Shown: positions 8,645 to 17,182 of the stretch, piece by piece
Numbering within the stretch: position 1 is the stretch's first letter
Layout: each line of letters starts with the position of its first letter
Source: an uncultured Paracoccaceae bacterium
GTDB taxonomy: Bacteria; Pseudomonadota; Alphaproteobacteria; Rhodobacterales; Rhodobacteraceae
Length of the DNA stretch: 64,000 nt
Direction of reading: 5' to 3'
Assembly (NCBI GenBank): GCA_947495795.1
Contig: CANMAI010000010.1
Location: forward strand, 124,001-188,000
Position numbers and translations under genes: made by a program
The notes under the pieces: generated by a model
What the model was told of the DNA's origin: nothing
Database searches by the model: none
What the model saw: only the letters and a program-made list of their open reading frames with translations

Positions 8645-8680
8645 GGCATTTTCGGAACACCCGGAAACACTCTATAGTCA
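8645..8680. repeat. Short dispersed palindromic element, copy 1
   Basis: The stretch containing TTTTCGGAACACCCGGAAAC and ending CTCTATAG resembles, in the same orientation, the hairpin at 17379-17405 after dapD (TTTTCGAGTGTTCCGGAAAC, then GCTCTAG). It lies in the 280-base gap between the response regulator and the DUF2064 gene, which otherwise holds only a weak unsupported reading frame. Confidence 0.45.
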
Positions 8681-8817
8681 AAAGCCCGAGAGCGCCGAAG
8701 GCGCGGGCCGGGGTTTTGGAGATTCCATCAGAATCACAAATGATCCAAGGCGAGGTATCTGGTATCGCCTATCGCGTTGAAATACTTGATTTCAGGCAGC
8801 TATAGACGCCTTTATAT

Positions 8818-9450
8818 TCAAGGTGAGCCGCTGCAACCGCGCTGCAGGCATGCCAGATCCTGCGCTGTATCGACATCCTGGTGAGAGGCCAGAAACTCTA
8901 TTCTGGCGGTCTTTGGAAAGCTGGATATCGTATCGGCACGCGCTGTCGCGCTAGACCATCTTACGTTCTCGAAAAGACCTGAGGGGCAGGGATTGTTGGC
9001 TCTGGAAAGCCCGATCAGCCAGTATCCACCATCCGGCGCGGGGCCGAGAACGGCATCGGCGGCACCGAGTTTGCCGAAAGCCTCCGCGATATCTGACGCT
9101 GAAATGCCCGGAATATCCGCACCGATGATAACCACTGGCCCTGGAGGGGCATGCCTGAAAATCCGGCGCATCCGCGCACCGAGATCGCCCGCGCCTTGCG
9201 GTTGGCGGGCAATGTGATTTGGCCATACACGGCTTTCCCGCCCCTCACTGTCGGGTGCTACCGCGAGTATCGTCTTCCACCGTGGATCACGCGCGAGCCT
9301 CCGCAAAAGCCTCTGCACCTGATGGCGAAACCACCATGCCGCCGCGACATGGCCAATATCCCTGCCAAGCCGGGTTTTGACCCGGCCGGGGCGCGGCTCC
9401 TTGACCATGATGTAAAGCTGCCGGTGGACCCTCTGAGCGCGTTTCCGCAT
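8818..9450 (-). CDS. DUF2064 family nucleotidyl/glycosyl-transferase-like protein (TIGR04282-type)
   Basis: A 210-residue protein of the GT-A-like DUF2064 family. Diagnostic blocks are MVKEPRPGRVKTRLGRDIG near the N-terminus (nucleotide-binding), VVIIGADIPGI in the middle (metal-binding aspartate), VLGPAPDGGYWLIGLS, and a late DVDTAQDLA. These match proteins annotated as TIGR04282 arsenosugar/glycosyltransferases or CofC-like guanylyltransferases; the actual substrate is unknown. ATG at 9450 gives the family N-terminus and sits just after the dapE stop; upstream in-frame sequence belongs to dapE on another frame. Confidence 0.85.
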   Translation of the reverse strand: MRKRAQRVHRQLYIMVKEPRPGRVKTRLGRDIGHVAAAWWFRHQVQRLLRRLARDPRWKTILAVAPDSEGRESRVWPNHIARQPQGAGDLGARMRRIFRHAPPGPVVIIGADIPGISASDIAEAFGKLGAADAVLGPAPDGGYWLIGLSRANNPCPSGLFENVRWSSATARADTISSFPKTARIEFLASHQDVDTAQDLACLQRGCSGSP

Positions 9451-9451
9451 C

Positions 9452-10600
9452 CTAGGCAAAATAGCTTTCAAGAATACGACGGTAGATCGCCTTGAGTTGC
9501 ACGATCTGCGCCACCTCCACATTCTCATCCACCGCATGCATCGATTGGCCGACAAGGCCGCATTCAACGACTGCACAATGATCCTTGATGAAACGGGCAT
9601 CCGACGTGCCACCGGACGTGGAAAGCTCCGGCATTCTCCCTGTTTCAGCAGCGACGGCCTGCGTGACGAGGGTGGAGAAATCGCCGGGTGGAGTGAGGAA
9701 GCTTTCACCGGAAATTTTTGTTTTGAATGAGAAGGTTACGCCTGTAACGCCCTCCACTTTCTCCACTTTCTCCGCTTCCTCCCGGATCCATGCGAGAAGA
9801 CCCTCGCCTTTATGCGCATCGTTGAAGCGAATGTTGATATTCGCTCGCGCGCTGGCCGGGATCACGTTGCCGGCCGGGTTGCCGGTATCAACCGTTGTGA
9901 TCGCGAGGGTGGAAGGATCGAAATGATCGGTGCCCTCGTCGAGGGTGGTGGTGGCGAGTGTATCGAGCAGTTTTATCAGCGCTGGCAATGGGTTGCGGGC
10001 ACGGTGAGGATAGGCGGAATGGCCCTGAACGCCTGTTGCGGTGATCTGGCAGGAGAGCGAGCCGCGTCGGCCGATCTTGATCATCTCGCCCATGTGGTTT
10101 GGGCAGGTCGGCTCCCCCACGAGGCAGACATCCATGCGTTCGCTGTTCTCCGCCATCCAATCGAGAATGGCTGTGGTGCCGTGTTCCGCGTCCCCTTCTT
10201 CATCGCCCGTGATTGCCAGGACAACGGCCCCGTCAGGTGGGCTTTCTGTAACAAAATCAATGGCTGCCGCCGCGAATGCGGCCACGCCGGATTTCATATC
10301 TGTGCTGCCCCGGCCGTACATGCGGCCATCGTGGATGATGGCGGAGAAGGGCGGGTCCGCCCAGTCCGCCTCATTGCCCACGGGCACCACATCCGTGTGG
10401 CCGTTGAAACCGAAGGTTCGCGTGTTTCCCTGCGTGCCCCAGCGGGCGTAGAGGTTGGCGATGCCGCCGCGATCGACGCGTGTGGTGGTGAAGCCGTGGG
10501 CGCTGAGCAGTGTATCCAGCAGTTTGATTGCGCCGCCCTCTGCCGGGGTAACGGAGGGGCATTTCACGAGGTTTGCGGTAAGCTCTACCGGATCAATCAT
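9452..10600 (-). CDS. dapE: Succinyl-diaminopimelate desuccinylase
   Basis: Removes succinate from N-succinyl-LL-diaminopimelate in lysine and peptidoglycan precursor synthesis. The 382-residue M20 peptidase-family protein shows the metal-binding histidine and aspartate in [13 protein letters not shown], the catalytic/bridging glutamates in [13 protein letters not shown], the dimerisation-domain [11 protein letters not shown] segment, and SGGTSDARF near the C-terminus, all typical of DapE. Its ATG overlaps the stop of the upstream HAD gene (ATGA). The tetrahydrodipicolinate succinylase dapD lies about 7 kb away on the same strand. Confidence 0.95.
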   Translation of the reverse strand: MIDPVELTANLVKCPSVTPAEGGAIKLLDTLLSAHGFTTTRVDRGGIANLYARWGTQGNTRTFGFNGHTDVVPVGNEADWADPPFSAIIHDGRMYGRGSTDMKSGVAAFAAAAIDFVTESPPDGAVVLAITGDEEGDAEHGTTAILDWMAENSERMDVCLVGEPTCPNHMGEMIKIGRRGSLSCQITATGVQGHSAYPHRARNPLPALIKLLDTLATTTLDEGTDHFDPSTLAITTVDTGNPAGNVIPASARANINIRFNDAHKGEGLLAWIREEAEKVEKVEGVTGVTFSFKTKISGESFLTPPGDFSTLVTQAVAAETGRMPELSTSGGTSDARFIKDHCAVVECGLVGQSMHAVDENVEVAQIVQLKAIYRRILESYFA

Positions 10601-11253
10601 GTCTCTATACCCATCAAATCCAGTGCAATTTCAAGCACTTCCTCCGGGTGCCCCGCCAGCGCGTCTGCCTCCGCACGGTGCAACTCACCCTCTTCGCCGT
10701 AGCCCCAGAGGGCACCTATGGTCGGGATATCGTTGTTGCGGGCGCCATCTATATCGAAACGCCTGTCGCCTATCATGATGGATTGCGCGGGATCGACGCC
10801 CGTTTCGTTGAGGGCGTGCTGAAGGAGGTCCGTCTTGTCGGAATTTGCGCCGTCCAGCTCTGAGCCGAAGAGGCCATCGACATGGCTTGCGATGCCAAAA
10901 TGTTCAATGATTGTATTGGCATAGGCGTGCGGTTTGGACGTTGCGATCCAGAGGCCAGCGCCGGTTTCGCGCAGATCCATCAGCATCTCGCCGATCCCGT
11001 CATAGACGTCTGCCTCATAGAGACCTTCCTCGGTATAGCGCTCGCGGTAAAGGCCGACGGCCTCATCGAGATCCGCGCCGGGGCCGAGGAGAACCTCGAA
11101 GCTCGGCCAGAGCGGCGGGCCGATGCACCAGGTGAGTTCATCCTGTGTGGGCACCTCGGCACCCAGTTCGCGGAGGGCATGCTGGATCGAGAGGGTGATG
11201 CCCTCCTTCGGGTCGATCAGGGTGCCGTCGAGATCGAGAAATATTGCTTGCAT
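10597..11253 (-). CDS. HAD-superfamily hydrolase, phosphoglycolate phosphatase-like
   Basis: A 218-residue HAD phosphatase. Motif I is [11 protein letters not shown] at the N-terminus (nucleophile D in DLDGT), motif II is the serine/threonine of WIATSKP, and motifs III-IV lie at [24 protein letters not shown] helical cap sits between motifs I and II, as in Gph-type enzymes. It could act on phosphoglycolate or another small phosphate ester; specificity cannot be read. It is upstream of and overlaps dapE, with a possible regulatory element at 11301-11332. Confidence 0.88.
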   Translation of the reverse strand: MQAIFLDLDGTLIDPKEGITLSIQHALRELGAEVPTQDELTWCIGPPLWPSFEVLLGPGADLDEAVGLYRERYTEEGLYEADVYDGIGEMLMDLRETGAGLWIATSKPHAYANTIIEHFGIASHVDGLFGSELDGANSDKTDLLQHALNETGVDPAQSIMIGDRRFDIDGARNNDIPTIGALWGYGEEGELHRAEADALAGHPEEVLEIALDLMGIET

Positions 11254-11300
11254 GGGGCCTCTCGTATCCGCCCGTTAACACACTCGCAAGAGGGGCTGGA

Positions 11301-11332
11301 TTGGGTATGGGTTCGGTATGGTTTTGGTAATG
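11301..11332. promoter_or_regulatory. Conserved upstream element, copy A (also found upstream of prs)
   Basis: A G/T-rich stretch ending GGTATGGTTTTGGTAATG. Over 30 bases it matches the element at 51406-51435 at 24 positions. It lies about 50-80 bases upstream of the HAD gene on the minus strand, where it reads CATTACCAAAACC. Both copies precede minus-strand genes, which suggests a shared promoter or regulator site; no known regulator is recognised. Confidence 0.45.
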
Positions 11333-11401
11333 CGACTGGTTTGCTCAGGTACTGCCGTTAACTTTTGACGATACTTGCAGGACGTGCGTACCGCCACGTG
11401 T

Positions 11402-12694
11402 TCATACAATCGGCAAATCCGCTGTCTGCTCCTTCAACTCGAACACCTGCTTATAGCGCGCAATCTCCGCCTCCGGCCCCATCGCTTTTGCGACATTATC
11501 CGAGAGTTTCACGGTGGCGTTGCCGTTGGCCCGGATCGCCTTGCAGACGAGGCTGAAGGGAGCGAGTGTGTTTTCCGGAGTGAGATCGCGGAAATCATTG
11601 GTGAGCAGTGTGCCCCAGCCGAAGCCCATTTTTACGCGGCCGTGGAACTGTTGATAAAGTTCGGTGATTTTGGCGACGTCGAGACCATCGGAAAAGATGA
11701 TGAGCTTTTCGCGCGGGTCTTCGCCCTTGGATTTCCACCAGTTGATCGCGTATTCGCCTCCGGTGGCGGGATCGCCCGAATCGATGCGGATGCCTGTCCA
11801 TTCGCGCAGCCAATCCGGCGCACGATCCATAAAGGTTTTGGTGCCGAACGTGTCTGGCAGCATGACACGGAGATTGCCGTCGTAATCCTGATGCCAGTCT
11901 TCCAGCACACGGTAGGGGGAGGCGGCGAGAGCTTCATCGCCCTTTGCAAGGGCGGCATAGACCATCGGAAGCTCGTGCGCGTTGGTGCCGATGGCCTCCA
12001 CCTCGCGGCGCATGGCGATGAGGCAGTTGGAAGTGCCGAGGAATTTCTCGCCCAGTCCCTCGATCATCGCGCCATTGCACCAATCCTGCCAGAGGAAGCT
12101 GTGGCGGCGGCGGGTGCCGAAATCGGCGATGCGCAGATCCGGCAGTTCTGCGAGGCTCTGGATCTTGTCCCACACGCGGGTCATCGCACGAGCATACAGG
12201 ACCTGAAGTTCGAGCTTGCCCATGTGGCGGAGGACGGCGCGGGAGCGCAGCTCCATCAGGACGGCCAGTGCCGGAACCTCCCACATCATCACGTCGGGCC
12301 AGGGGCCTTCGAAGGTGAGTTCGTATTGATCGCCTACCCGCTCCAGATGGTAGGGCGGCATGCGGAAGCTTTCGAACCAATCGATGAAGGCGGGGGTGAA
12401 CATGCGCTGGATGCCGTAGAAGGTGTTGCCGCGCAGCCATGTGATCTCTCCGCGGGAAAGGCGGAGGGTGCGGATGTGATCGAGCTGCTCGCGCAATTCC
12501 CCCTCGTCGATCAGATCGGCCAGCGGGATATCCTTGGAGCGGTTGATGAGAGAGAAGGTGACGGTGACATCGCGGTGCCGCTTTTCCACCGTTTGCGCCA
12601 TGAGGAGCTTGTAGAAATCTGTGTCGAGGAGGGAGCGGACGATCGGATCGATCTTCCATGTGTGGTCGTGAACGCGTTTGGCGAGGTCGATCAT
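11402..12694 (-). CDS. pncB: Nicotinate phosphoribosyltransferase
   Basis: Joins nicotinate to PRPP to make nicotinate mononucleotide in NAD salvage. The 430-residue protein has DTDFYKLLMAQ near residue 25, TRRRHSF (the regulatory phospho-histidine region), GTSNCLIAMRREV, and IRIDSGDPATGGEYA for ribose-phosphate binding, all conserved in PncB. The start overlaps the stop of the VOC gene by four bases. With pncA two genes upstream it converts nicotinamide to NAMN, so the operon is an NAD salvage unit. Confidence 0.95.
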   Translation of the reverse strand: MIDLAKRVHDHTWKIDPIVRSLLDTDFYKLLMAQTVEKRHRDVTVTFSLINRSKDIPLADLIDEGELREQLDHIRTLRLSRGEITWLRGNTFYGIQRMFTPAFIDWFESFRMPPYHLERVGDQYELTFEGPWPDVMMWEVPALAVLMELRSRAVLRHMGKLELQVLYARAMTRVWDKIQSLAELPDLRIADFGTRRRHSFLWQDWCNGAMIEGLGEKFLGTSNCLIAMRREVEAIGTNAHELPMVYAALAKGDEALAASPYRVLEDWHQDYDGNLRVMLPDTFGTKTFMDRAPDWLREWTGIRIDSGDPATGGEYAINWWKSKGEDPREKLIIFSDGLDVAKITELYQQFHGRVKMGFGWGTLLTNDFRDLTPENTLAPFSLVCKAIRANGNATVKLSDNVAKAMGPEAEIARYKQVFELKEQTADLPIV

Positions 12695-13053
12695 GGGGCC
12701 TCCGGGGCGGTTGGGCGACCGAAGAAAAGCATGTATCCGTCGGCGTCTGCAAGTTCGAAGCCCGTAAGGCCGTCTTCTGTTTCCCGGGCAGTGTGGCCCG
12801 TTTCGGCAGCATAGGCTTCTGGATCGGGCGTATAGATGAAGGCATCCCAGCGCGCCCAGGGGTGGCGGGTGGCGTTGGGACGGGGCGGTGTTTCTGCGTT
12901 GATATGCTTGAGCATGATCTGTGCGTCGCCTTTGCCCACGATGGCGAAGACGGGCGTTTCGTGGCGGATCTCAAACCCAAGAGTTGCTGTGTAGAACGCA
13001 AGGGCCTGCGGGATATCGGCGGTGACAAAAAAGGGAGAGGCGGGGCCGAGCAT
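12691..13053 (-). CDS. VOC family (glyoxalase/bleomycin-resistance-like) protein
   Basis: A 120-residue single VOC-fold subunit: FFVTADIPQALAFYTATLGFE at the start (split here as a family signature), AIVGKGDAQIMLKH in the middle and TGFELADADGYMLFFGRP at the end. Catalytic metal ligands are not complete: the final glutamate is replaced by an aspartate-rich segment. It sits between pncA and pncB, overlapping both, so it is co-translated with NAD salvage enzymes. A role linked to nicotinamide metabolism is possible but not shown. Confidence 0.82.
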   Translation of the reverse strand: MLGPASPFFVTADIPQALAFYTATLGFEIRHETPVFAIVGKGDAQIMLKHINAETPPRPNATRHPWARWDAFIYTPDPEAYAAETGHTARETEDGLTGFELADADGYMLFFGRPTAPEAP

Positions 13054-13646
13054 CAGAGGAGCGTGATGCCTGCGGCTTCCATATCATCCAGCGCTTTGGT
13101 GAGGGAGCCTTCGAGATCTATGGCGCGGCAGGCTTCCGTCATCACGGTGACGCGAAAGCCTTCCTTTGCGGCATCTATCGCGGAGTAGGCGACGCAGTAA
13201 TCCAGAGCGAGGCCTGCGAGGGTGAGGCTGGTGATGCCGCGCGTGCGGAGGTAGCCGGTAAGGCCGGTGGGGGTTTCGCGGTCGTTCTCGAAGAAGGCGG
13301 AGTAGCTGTCTATCGCCGGGCGGAAGCCCTTGCGGAGGATCATATCGCCGGTGAGGATGAGATCCTTGTGGAATTCCGCGCCCTTGGTGCCCTGAACGCA
13401 GTGGGTGGGCCAGAGGGTTTGCGGGCCGTAGGGCATCTCTGTCTGGGTGAAGGGGGCGGCGCCTTCGTGGTTGGCGGCGAAGGAGCTGTGGTTTTCAGGG
13501 TGCCAGTCCTGCGTGTAGAGAACGCTGTCAAACTCCGGGATCATCGCGTTGATGAGGGGGACGGTATCATCGCCGCCCTCGACGGCGAGCGCGCCGCCGG
13601 GGCAGAAATCATTTTGAACGTCGATGATCAACAGTGCTGTCGGCAT
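13053..13646 (-). CDS. pncA: Nicotinamidase (pyrazinamidase)
   Basis: Hydrolyses nicotinamide to nicotinate. The 197-residue isochorismatase-fold protein has the catalytic aspartate at position 9 in LIIDVQNDFCPGGAL, zinc ligands in TQDWHPENHSSFA, the catalytic lysine region in ILRKGFRP and the nucleophilic cysteine in LALDYCVAYSA. These complete the Asp-Lys-Cys triad and the Asp-His-His metal site. First gene of the pncA-VOC-pncB operon. Confidence 0.95.
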   Translation of the reverse strand: MPTALLIIDVQNDFCPGGALAVEGGDDTVPLINAMIPEFDSVLYTQDWHPENHSSFAANHEGAAPFTQTEMPYGPQTLWPTHCVQGTKGAEFHKDLILTGDMILRKGFRPAIDSYSAFFENDRETPTGLTGYLRTRGITSLTLAGLALDYCVAYSAIDAAKEGFRVTVMTEACRAIDLEGSLTKALDDMEAAGITLL

Positions 13647-13706
13647 GGCCCGGCCCCCCTTCAGGTCGGGCAGACTTTCGGGGGTTGGGGGCGCGTGGTC
13701 AAGGGC

Positions 13707-14117
13707 TCAGGTGGCGGTAAGCCCCTGATCCAGAAGGGCGCGGATCTGATCGGTGCGGGTTTCGGCGACGAGACGGCCGAGTTCGGCGTCGCCACGCAGG
13801 AGGATCAGGGTGGAGCGGCGGGGGATGTTGCGCGAGGTGGTGACCTCGTGACGGCTGAAATCATCCCAATCGACGCGGATGAAGGTGATGGCCTCATCAT
13901 AGGCCGGATTCTCTGCGCGAAGCTGGCCGAGGATACGTTCCTGACGGGCGCAGGTAGAGCACCAGTCGGCTGCGTAGTCCACAAGCAGGGTTTTGCTGGC
14001 GGCGAGTTCCTGCTGGATCAGGCCCGGCCTGTAATCCGCTGTCTTGGCTCCGCCTGCGAAGGCTGGGGCGGCGATGAGAGTGGCGCTTGTGGCAAGCAGG
14101 AAGGTACGGCGGTTCAT
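13707..14117 (-). CDS. Periplasmic thioredoxin-like protein, partner of CcdA
   Basis: A 136-residue exported thioredoxin-fold protein. The N-terminus MNRRTFLLATSATLIAAPAFA resembles a Sec/Tat leader with an APAFA-type cleavage site; the active site is DWCSTCARQE (CSTC), followed by a strand-rich domain with DWDDFSRHE. ATG 14117 is chosen because an AAGGACA ribosome-binding site sits at the right distance; an in-frame ATG 18 bases earlier would place it inside the reading frame. Together with the downstream-in-genome ccdA it forms a split DsbD-like electron relay that passes reducing power to periplasmic thiols. Confidence 0.88.
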   Translation of the reverse strand: MNRRTFLLATSATLIAAPAFAGGAKTADYRPGLIQQELAASKTLLVDYAADWCSTCARQERILGQLRAENPAYDEAITFIRVDWDDFSRHEVTTSRNIPRRSTLILLRGDAELGRLVAETRTDQIRALLDQGLTAT

Positions 14118-14134
14118 CGGGGAATGTCCTTTCA

Positions 14135-14851
14135 TTAGAGGGCGATGGAGAGATCCTGGAACCAGTAGGGCAGGTTGCGAACGGCCCAGGCTTCGGCCAT
14201 GTGATGGACGCCGAAGAGGATCATGAGGCCGACGGCAATAAAGAGCGCGCCGAGGATGGGCTTCGAGCGTTCGGCCAGACCGCGGAGGGATTGCGTGCGG
14301 CCCCGGATGGCCGTGGCGGTGCCCCAGCCGAGGGCTATGATGAGGGTGGAGACGCCAAGGGCGAAGGCCACCATGATGGCGGTGGCGCGGAGCATGCTTT
14401 CGCCTTGGCTCGCGAGTGCGATGGCACCGCCGAGCGTGGGGCCGATGCAGGGAGACCAGACGGCACCGAGGAGGAGACCGCCGAGGAACTGGCCCTGAAG
14501 GCCGCTGGCGCTGGACTGGCTGAGGCTGGTATCGGCGCGGGCAGAGAGGCCGGCAGTGGCCAGCTCAAACCGGCTGGAAAGGGCAGGGGTGAGGAGGATG
14601 GCCCCGAAGACCAGCATCATCAGTGCGCCGATCTGAGCGAGTCGTTCCTGATCGAGCCCGATGGCGGGGCCGATGCTGGCCACGATCAGGCCGAAAGCGA
14701 CAAAGCTGACGCTCATGCCTGCGGCGAGCACGAGGGGGCCGCGCCTGTCTGCCTGAAGGGCCGAGCCGAGCACGATGGGGAGGACCGGCAGAACGCAGGG
14801 ATTGATCAGCGTGAGGAGGCCTGCGCCGTAGGCAAAAAGGAGTTCGAGCAT
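14135..14851 (-). CDS. ccdA: CcdA-type membrane thiol-disulfide transporter
   Basis: A 238-residue inner-membrane protein with six hydrophobic helices. Two key cysteines are visible in the symmetric motifs NPCVLPVLP (near residue 18) and WSPCIGPTLGGA (near 130), which carry electrons from cytoplasmic thioredoxin to periplasmic partners. CcdA supports cytochrome c maturation and related reductive pathways. The thioredoxin-like gene follows directly on the same strand, indicating a working pair. Confidence 0.92.
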   Translation of the reverse strand: MLELLFAYGAGLLTLINPCVLPVLPIVLGSALQADRRGPLVLAAGMSVSFVAFGLIVASIGPAIGLDQERLAQIGALMMLVFGAILLTPALSSRFELATAGLSARADTSLSQSSASGLQGQFLGGLLLGAVWSPCIGPTLGGAIALASQGESMLRATAIMVAFALGVSTLIIALGWGTATAIRGRTQSLRGLAERSKPILGALFIAVGLMILFGVHHMAEAWAVRNLPYWFQDLSIAL

Positions 14852-14955
14852 GTATTCATCCGCCTTGTTGTGCTGCGATATAGCGCGGTTAGTGCGTATG
14901 CGAGATCACAATAAGGCGAGAGTAATGTTATGGGAGTAAGGCCTAGGTGGCCGGT

Positions 14956-14975
14956 GCCTCCCCTGATGGGGAGGC
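14956..14975 (-). terminator. Hairpin after the DUF805 gene
   Basis: GCCTCCCC (14956-14963) pairs with GGGGAGGC (14968-14975), an 8-bp stem with a TGAT loop, 10 bases beyond the DUF805 stop on the minus strand. There is no T-run, so it may be a weak terminator or an RNA-stabilising hairpin. Confidence 0.5.
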
Positions 14976-14985
14976 TGGGCCTCTT

Positions 14986-15465
14986 CTATGGCTTTCTGGA
15001 GACGTTCTTACGGTAGTAATCCTTGAATTCCTGCCGCGCGGCCTCCGCACTCGCCTGCTGCTCGGCCAGCCTTTTTTTGCTGGGGCGCGGGGCAGCGTAG
15101 GCCGGGGGTGCGCCGAACCTGTTGCGCCCGGTGCTGGGCAGGATCATCAGGAATGTGAGGACGAGGCCGCCCACAAACGGGATGAGGATCACCCAGAAGT
15201 ACCAGCCGGAAAGACCGGCGTCGTGCAGCCTGCGGATGGTAACTGCGAGATACGGGATGGCTGTGATCAGTATGAAGGTTGCCGTTACGGGCGGAAGTTC
15301 AATGGGTTCCTTCCAGATCTCGATGGTTCCGAAATCTATGAACGCAGAGGTGAAGGTTCCGATAATAATAAATAAGTAAAACCACCAATATTCGGAACGT
15401 GTCGCTCGGCCATTGATATCGGCGAATTTGAACATGCATGATTTGACGGATTTAATGGGTCCCAT
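14986..15465 (-). CDS. DUF805 domain-containing membrane protein
   Basis: A 159-residue protein with the DUF805 signature: VKSCMFKFADINGRATRSEYW at the start (seen in pieces as SCMFKF and GRATRSEYWWF), then TIRRLHDAGLSGWY and about four membrane helices. The cytoplasmic C-terminal tail is basic. Family members are small inner-membrane proteins of unknown function. ATG 15465 gives the usual family N-terminus. A second DUF805-like gene lies 1 kb away, suggesting an old duplication or functional grouping. Confidence 0.88.
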   Translation of the reverse strand: MGPIKSVKSCMFKFADINGRATRSEYWWFYLFIIIGTFTSAFIDFGTIEIWKEPIELPPVTATFILITAIPYLAVTIRRLHDAGLSGWYFWVILIPFVGGLVLTFLMILPSTGRNRFGAPPAYAAPRPSKKRLAEQQASAEAARQEFKDYYRKNVSRKP

Positions 15466-15800
15466 GGGTATCTTATTGTTGTTTCGGTATATTATATACG
15501 TAATAATATAATTCTAGTATTCAATGGTATGCAGTTTAAAATCTTGGATGAATGGTTGTAAGGTTGCGGTTAAATATGAATAAAATCAGATTGTTATGAT
15601 GTTTTGTATTGCCTGGAAAGCTTTGTGATGAGCGTGCGTTTGCAAGGGCAGGCGTTGCCTCGCCTCACAATAATACATGTAATTCTGAATAAATTCAGAG
15701 CAACTTAAAGAGCTTCTTAAGTTACTCGCATCGCCAGAATCGGAGCCTGCGCCCTTGGCGCTCCCGGGTTTTTAGTGACTTGGGTTGATTTGGAACCGCC
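15466..15800. other. AT-rich intergenic stretch with inverted repeats, no gene seen
   Basis: This 335-base gap is clearly richer in A and T than its surroundings. It contains a near-palindrome around TATATTATATACGTAATA (15490s), a perfect repeat CTGAAT-AA-ATTCAG at 15685-15698 and AACTTAA-N8-TTAAGTT at 15702-15723. No reading frame with a plausible start is present. It probably contains the DUF805 promoter and a terminator or small-RNA-like structure for its neighbours. Confidence 0.5.
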
Positions 15801-16121
15801 TTAGTCTTCAAATGGTGTGATCTGCACTACGATTACGGCGTTTTCATCCTTGGCCCGTTGCATCAGGGCGATCTCTTCCGCGCCGATCTCAACGCCCTCC
15901 GCCTTCTGTTCTTCCAGTGTGCCGTAGCCCTCGATATCAAGGGGGGCCATGTCGGCTGCCTTGAGAACGGCTGTGGTTTCGCGCACGGCCTCTGCCTCGT
16001 CTATGCCGCTTGCGTAGCAGAGGATGGCGGCGCCGGTGCTGCCTTTGGGCAGGCCATCGCCCTTTTTCCGGCCGACTTCGACCAGCAGCGTGAAGACCTG
16101 CTGGCGGCTTTCCTTTGCCAT
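15801..16121 (-). CDS. Conserved-looking hypothetical protein, 106 aa
   Basis: A soluble 106-residue protein beginning MAKESRQQVFTLLVEVGRK, with a GSTGAAILCYASG segment and a mixed alpha/beta pattern ending VIVVQITPFED. No catalytic motif or family name is recognised. It is one base from the DUF805-like gene on the same strand, which together with good codon usage and a conserved-style N-terminus supports a real gene. Confidence 0.7.
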   Translation of the reverse strand: MAKESRQQVFTLLVEVGRKKGDGLPKGSTGAAILCYASGIDEAEAVRETTAVLKAADMAPLDIEGYGTLEEQKAEGVEIGAEEIALMQRAKDENAVIVVQITPFED

Positions 16122-16122
16122 T

Positions 16123-16785
16123 TCAGAAGCCTATCTGGCGGGGACCACTAAAGAGCTTGCGCTTGCTGCGCCGCACGGTGGCGCCGGTTTTGCGGATGCG
16201 GCTTACCTGTTCCCTCGGGTCATCCGATGCGCGGTGGGGGTTCAGCTTTTCTTGCCGGGCGGCATGTTTGGCATTGCGATCGGTATGGCGTTTCTTGTGC
16301 TGCGCCACCTTTTCCGCGCGCTCCTGCTCGTAGATCTGGTGGCGGGTGAGGTCTTCCTCGGGTTCGATAAAGCGGGTGTTTTCCTCGCGTTCCATCTGCA
16401 ACTGGCGGAGCGTCTTGTGATCTGTTGCGGGAACGTTGAGCGGGTGTTGTTCTTTCTTTGGGCCCCAGAGGAAAAGGCGGATGGCGAGCCAGAGCTGGCC
16501 GAAGCCGGGGATGAGTGCGCCCAAGATCAGCTCCAGCAGGGGGAGCGGGCTGCCGGCATCGCGCAGGCGGCGTATTGCGGAGGAGATGAGGACGTAGAGG
16601 GCGGCAAGCGTGCCGAGCAGGATCTCCATTTCGAGATTGTTCTCAAGGCTGTAGGGGCCGGGGAGACGCGAGAGGTTATCCAGCCGGGGCCAGACCCAAT
16701 AGAAGAGAACGAGGCCGATCAGCACGAGGTTGAAAAGCCAGCCGAAGCGGCTGAGACGGCCGGAAAAGGTGATCAGGTTGAGCAT
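16123..16785 (-). CDS. DUF805-like membrane protein with long basic cytoplasmic tail
   Basis: A 220-residue protein. The N-terminal third has DUF805-like features: TFSGRLSRFGWLFNLV, helices around residues 14-30, 55-70 and 80-105, and SAIRRLRDAG. The C-terminal half is hydrophilic and strongly basic/acidic, rich in Arg, Lys and Glu (for example AQHKKRHTDRNAKHAARQ), with coiled-coil character. Function is unknown. It forms a two-gene unit with the 106-residue hypothetical protein downstream. Confidence 0.75.
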   Translation of the reverse strand: MLNLITFSGRLSRFGWLFNLVLIGLVLFYWVWPRLDNLSRLPGPYSLENNLEMEILLGTLAALYVLISSAIRRLRDAGSPLPLLELILGALIPGFGQLWLAIRLFLWGPKKEQHPLNVPATDHKTLRQLQMEREENTRFIEPEEDLTRHQIYEQERAEKVAQHKKRHTDRNAKHAARQEKLNPHRASDDPREQVSRIRKTGATVRRSKRKLFSGPRQIGF

Positions 16786-16806
16786 CGGGTTCCTCCGAGC
16801 CGCACG

Positions 16807-17182
16807 CTAGTGCGCGGCGGCTGCGGGCGCAAGACAGGGTTGCGTGTTCAGGCCGCCTCGGCTGATCCCGTGACAGGCGTGGATAGCCTCAGCGGCCAGC
16901 ACCGGCGCGGCGCGGGCGTAAGGGTGGACGGTTATGGGGCGCGTGCATCGGATCGACCTTTGGGATGCTGGCCTGATCGGCCGGGAGATCGCTGAAGGTG
17001 ATGGGGGCTCTTTCCGCCCCGGCCGGGCCAAGCGGGCGGAGCGCTTTTGGTTCGGCTCTTTCGGTCTGGATTTCAATACGAAGAGCATCGCCTGCGGCCT
17101 GCGGCATCTCACGTTCTGCCTTTGCGAGGGCTGCGAGTTTTGCGAGGGCGCTTTTTTGCGGGTCGGACGGGGCGGTGCTCAT
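16807..17182 (-). pseudogene. Hypothetical gene with probable frameshift at the CCCC run near 16936-16939
   Basis: The frame from ATG 17182 begins MSTAPSDPQKSALAKLAALA and runs in plausible codons to the Pro/Arg-rich stop at 16889. At the minus-strand CCCC run (16936-16939) removal of one C would join it to the neighbouring frame, which continues as ITVHPYARAAPVLAAEAIHA and stops at 16807. Codons after the run have G or C at third position far more often in the second frame. This suggests a single gene of about 124 codons interrupted by a one-base insertion, real or from sequencing. If not, the 97-residue product stands alone. No family recognised. Confidence 0.5.

Noticed and set aside
8599-8805. 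68-codon frame on the plus strand after the response regulator
   Set aside because: No signal peptide, motif or ribosome-binding site and it includes the dispersed palindromic element; probably noncoding.
11375-12814. 479-codon plus-strand frame across pncB
   Set aside because: Overlaps the well-supported pncB in full and has no recognisable domain; an antisense shadow of a GC-rich gene.
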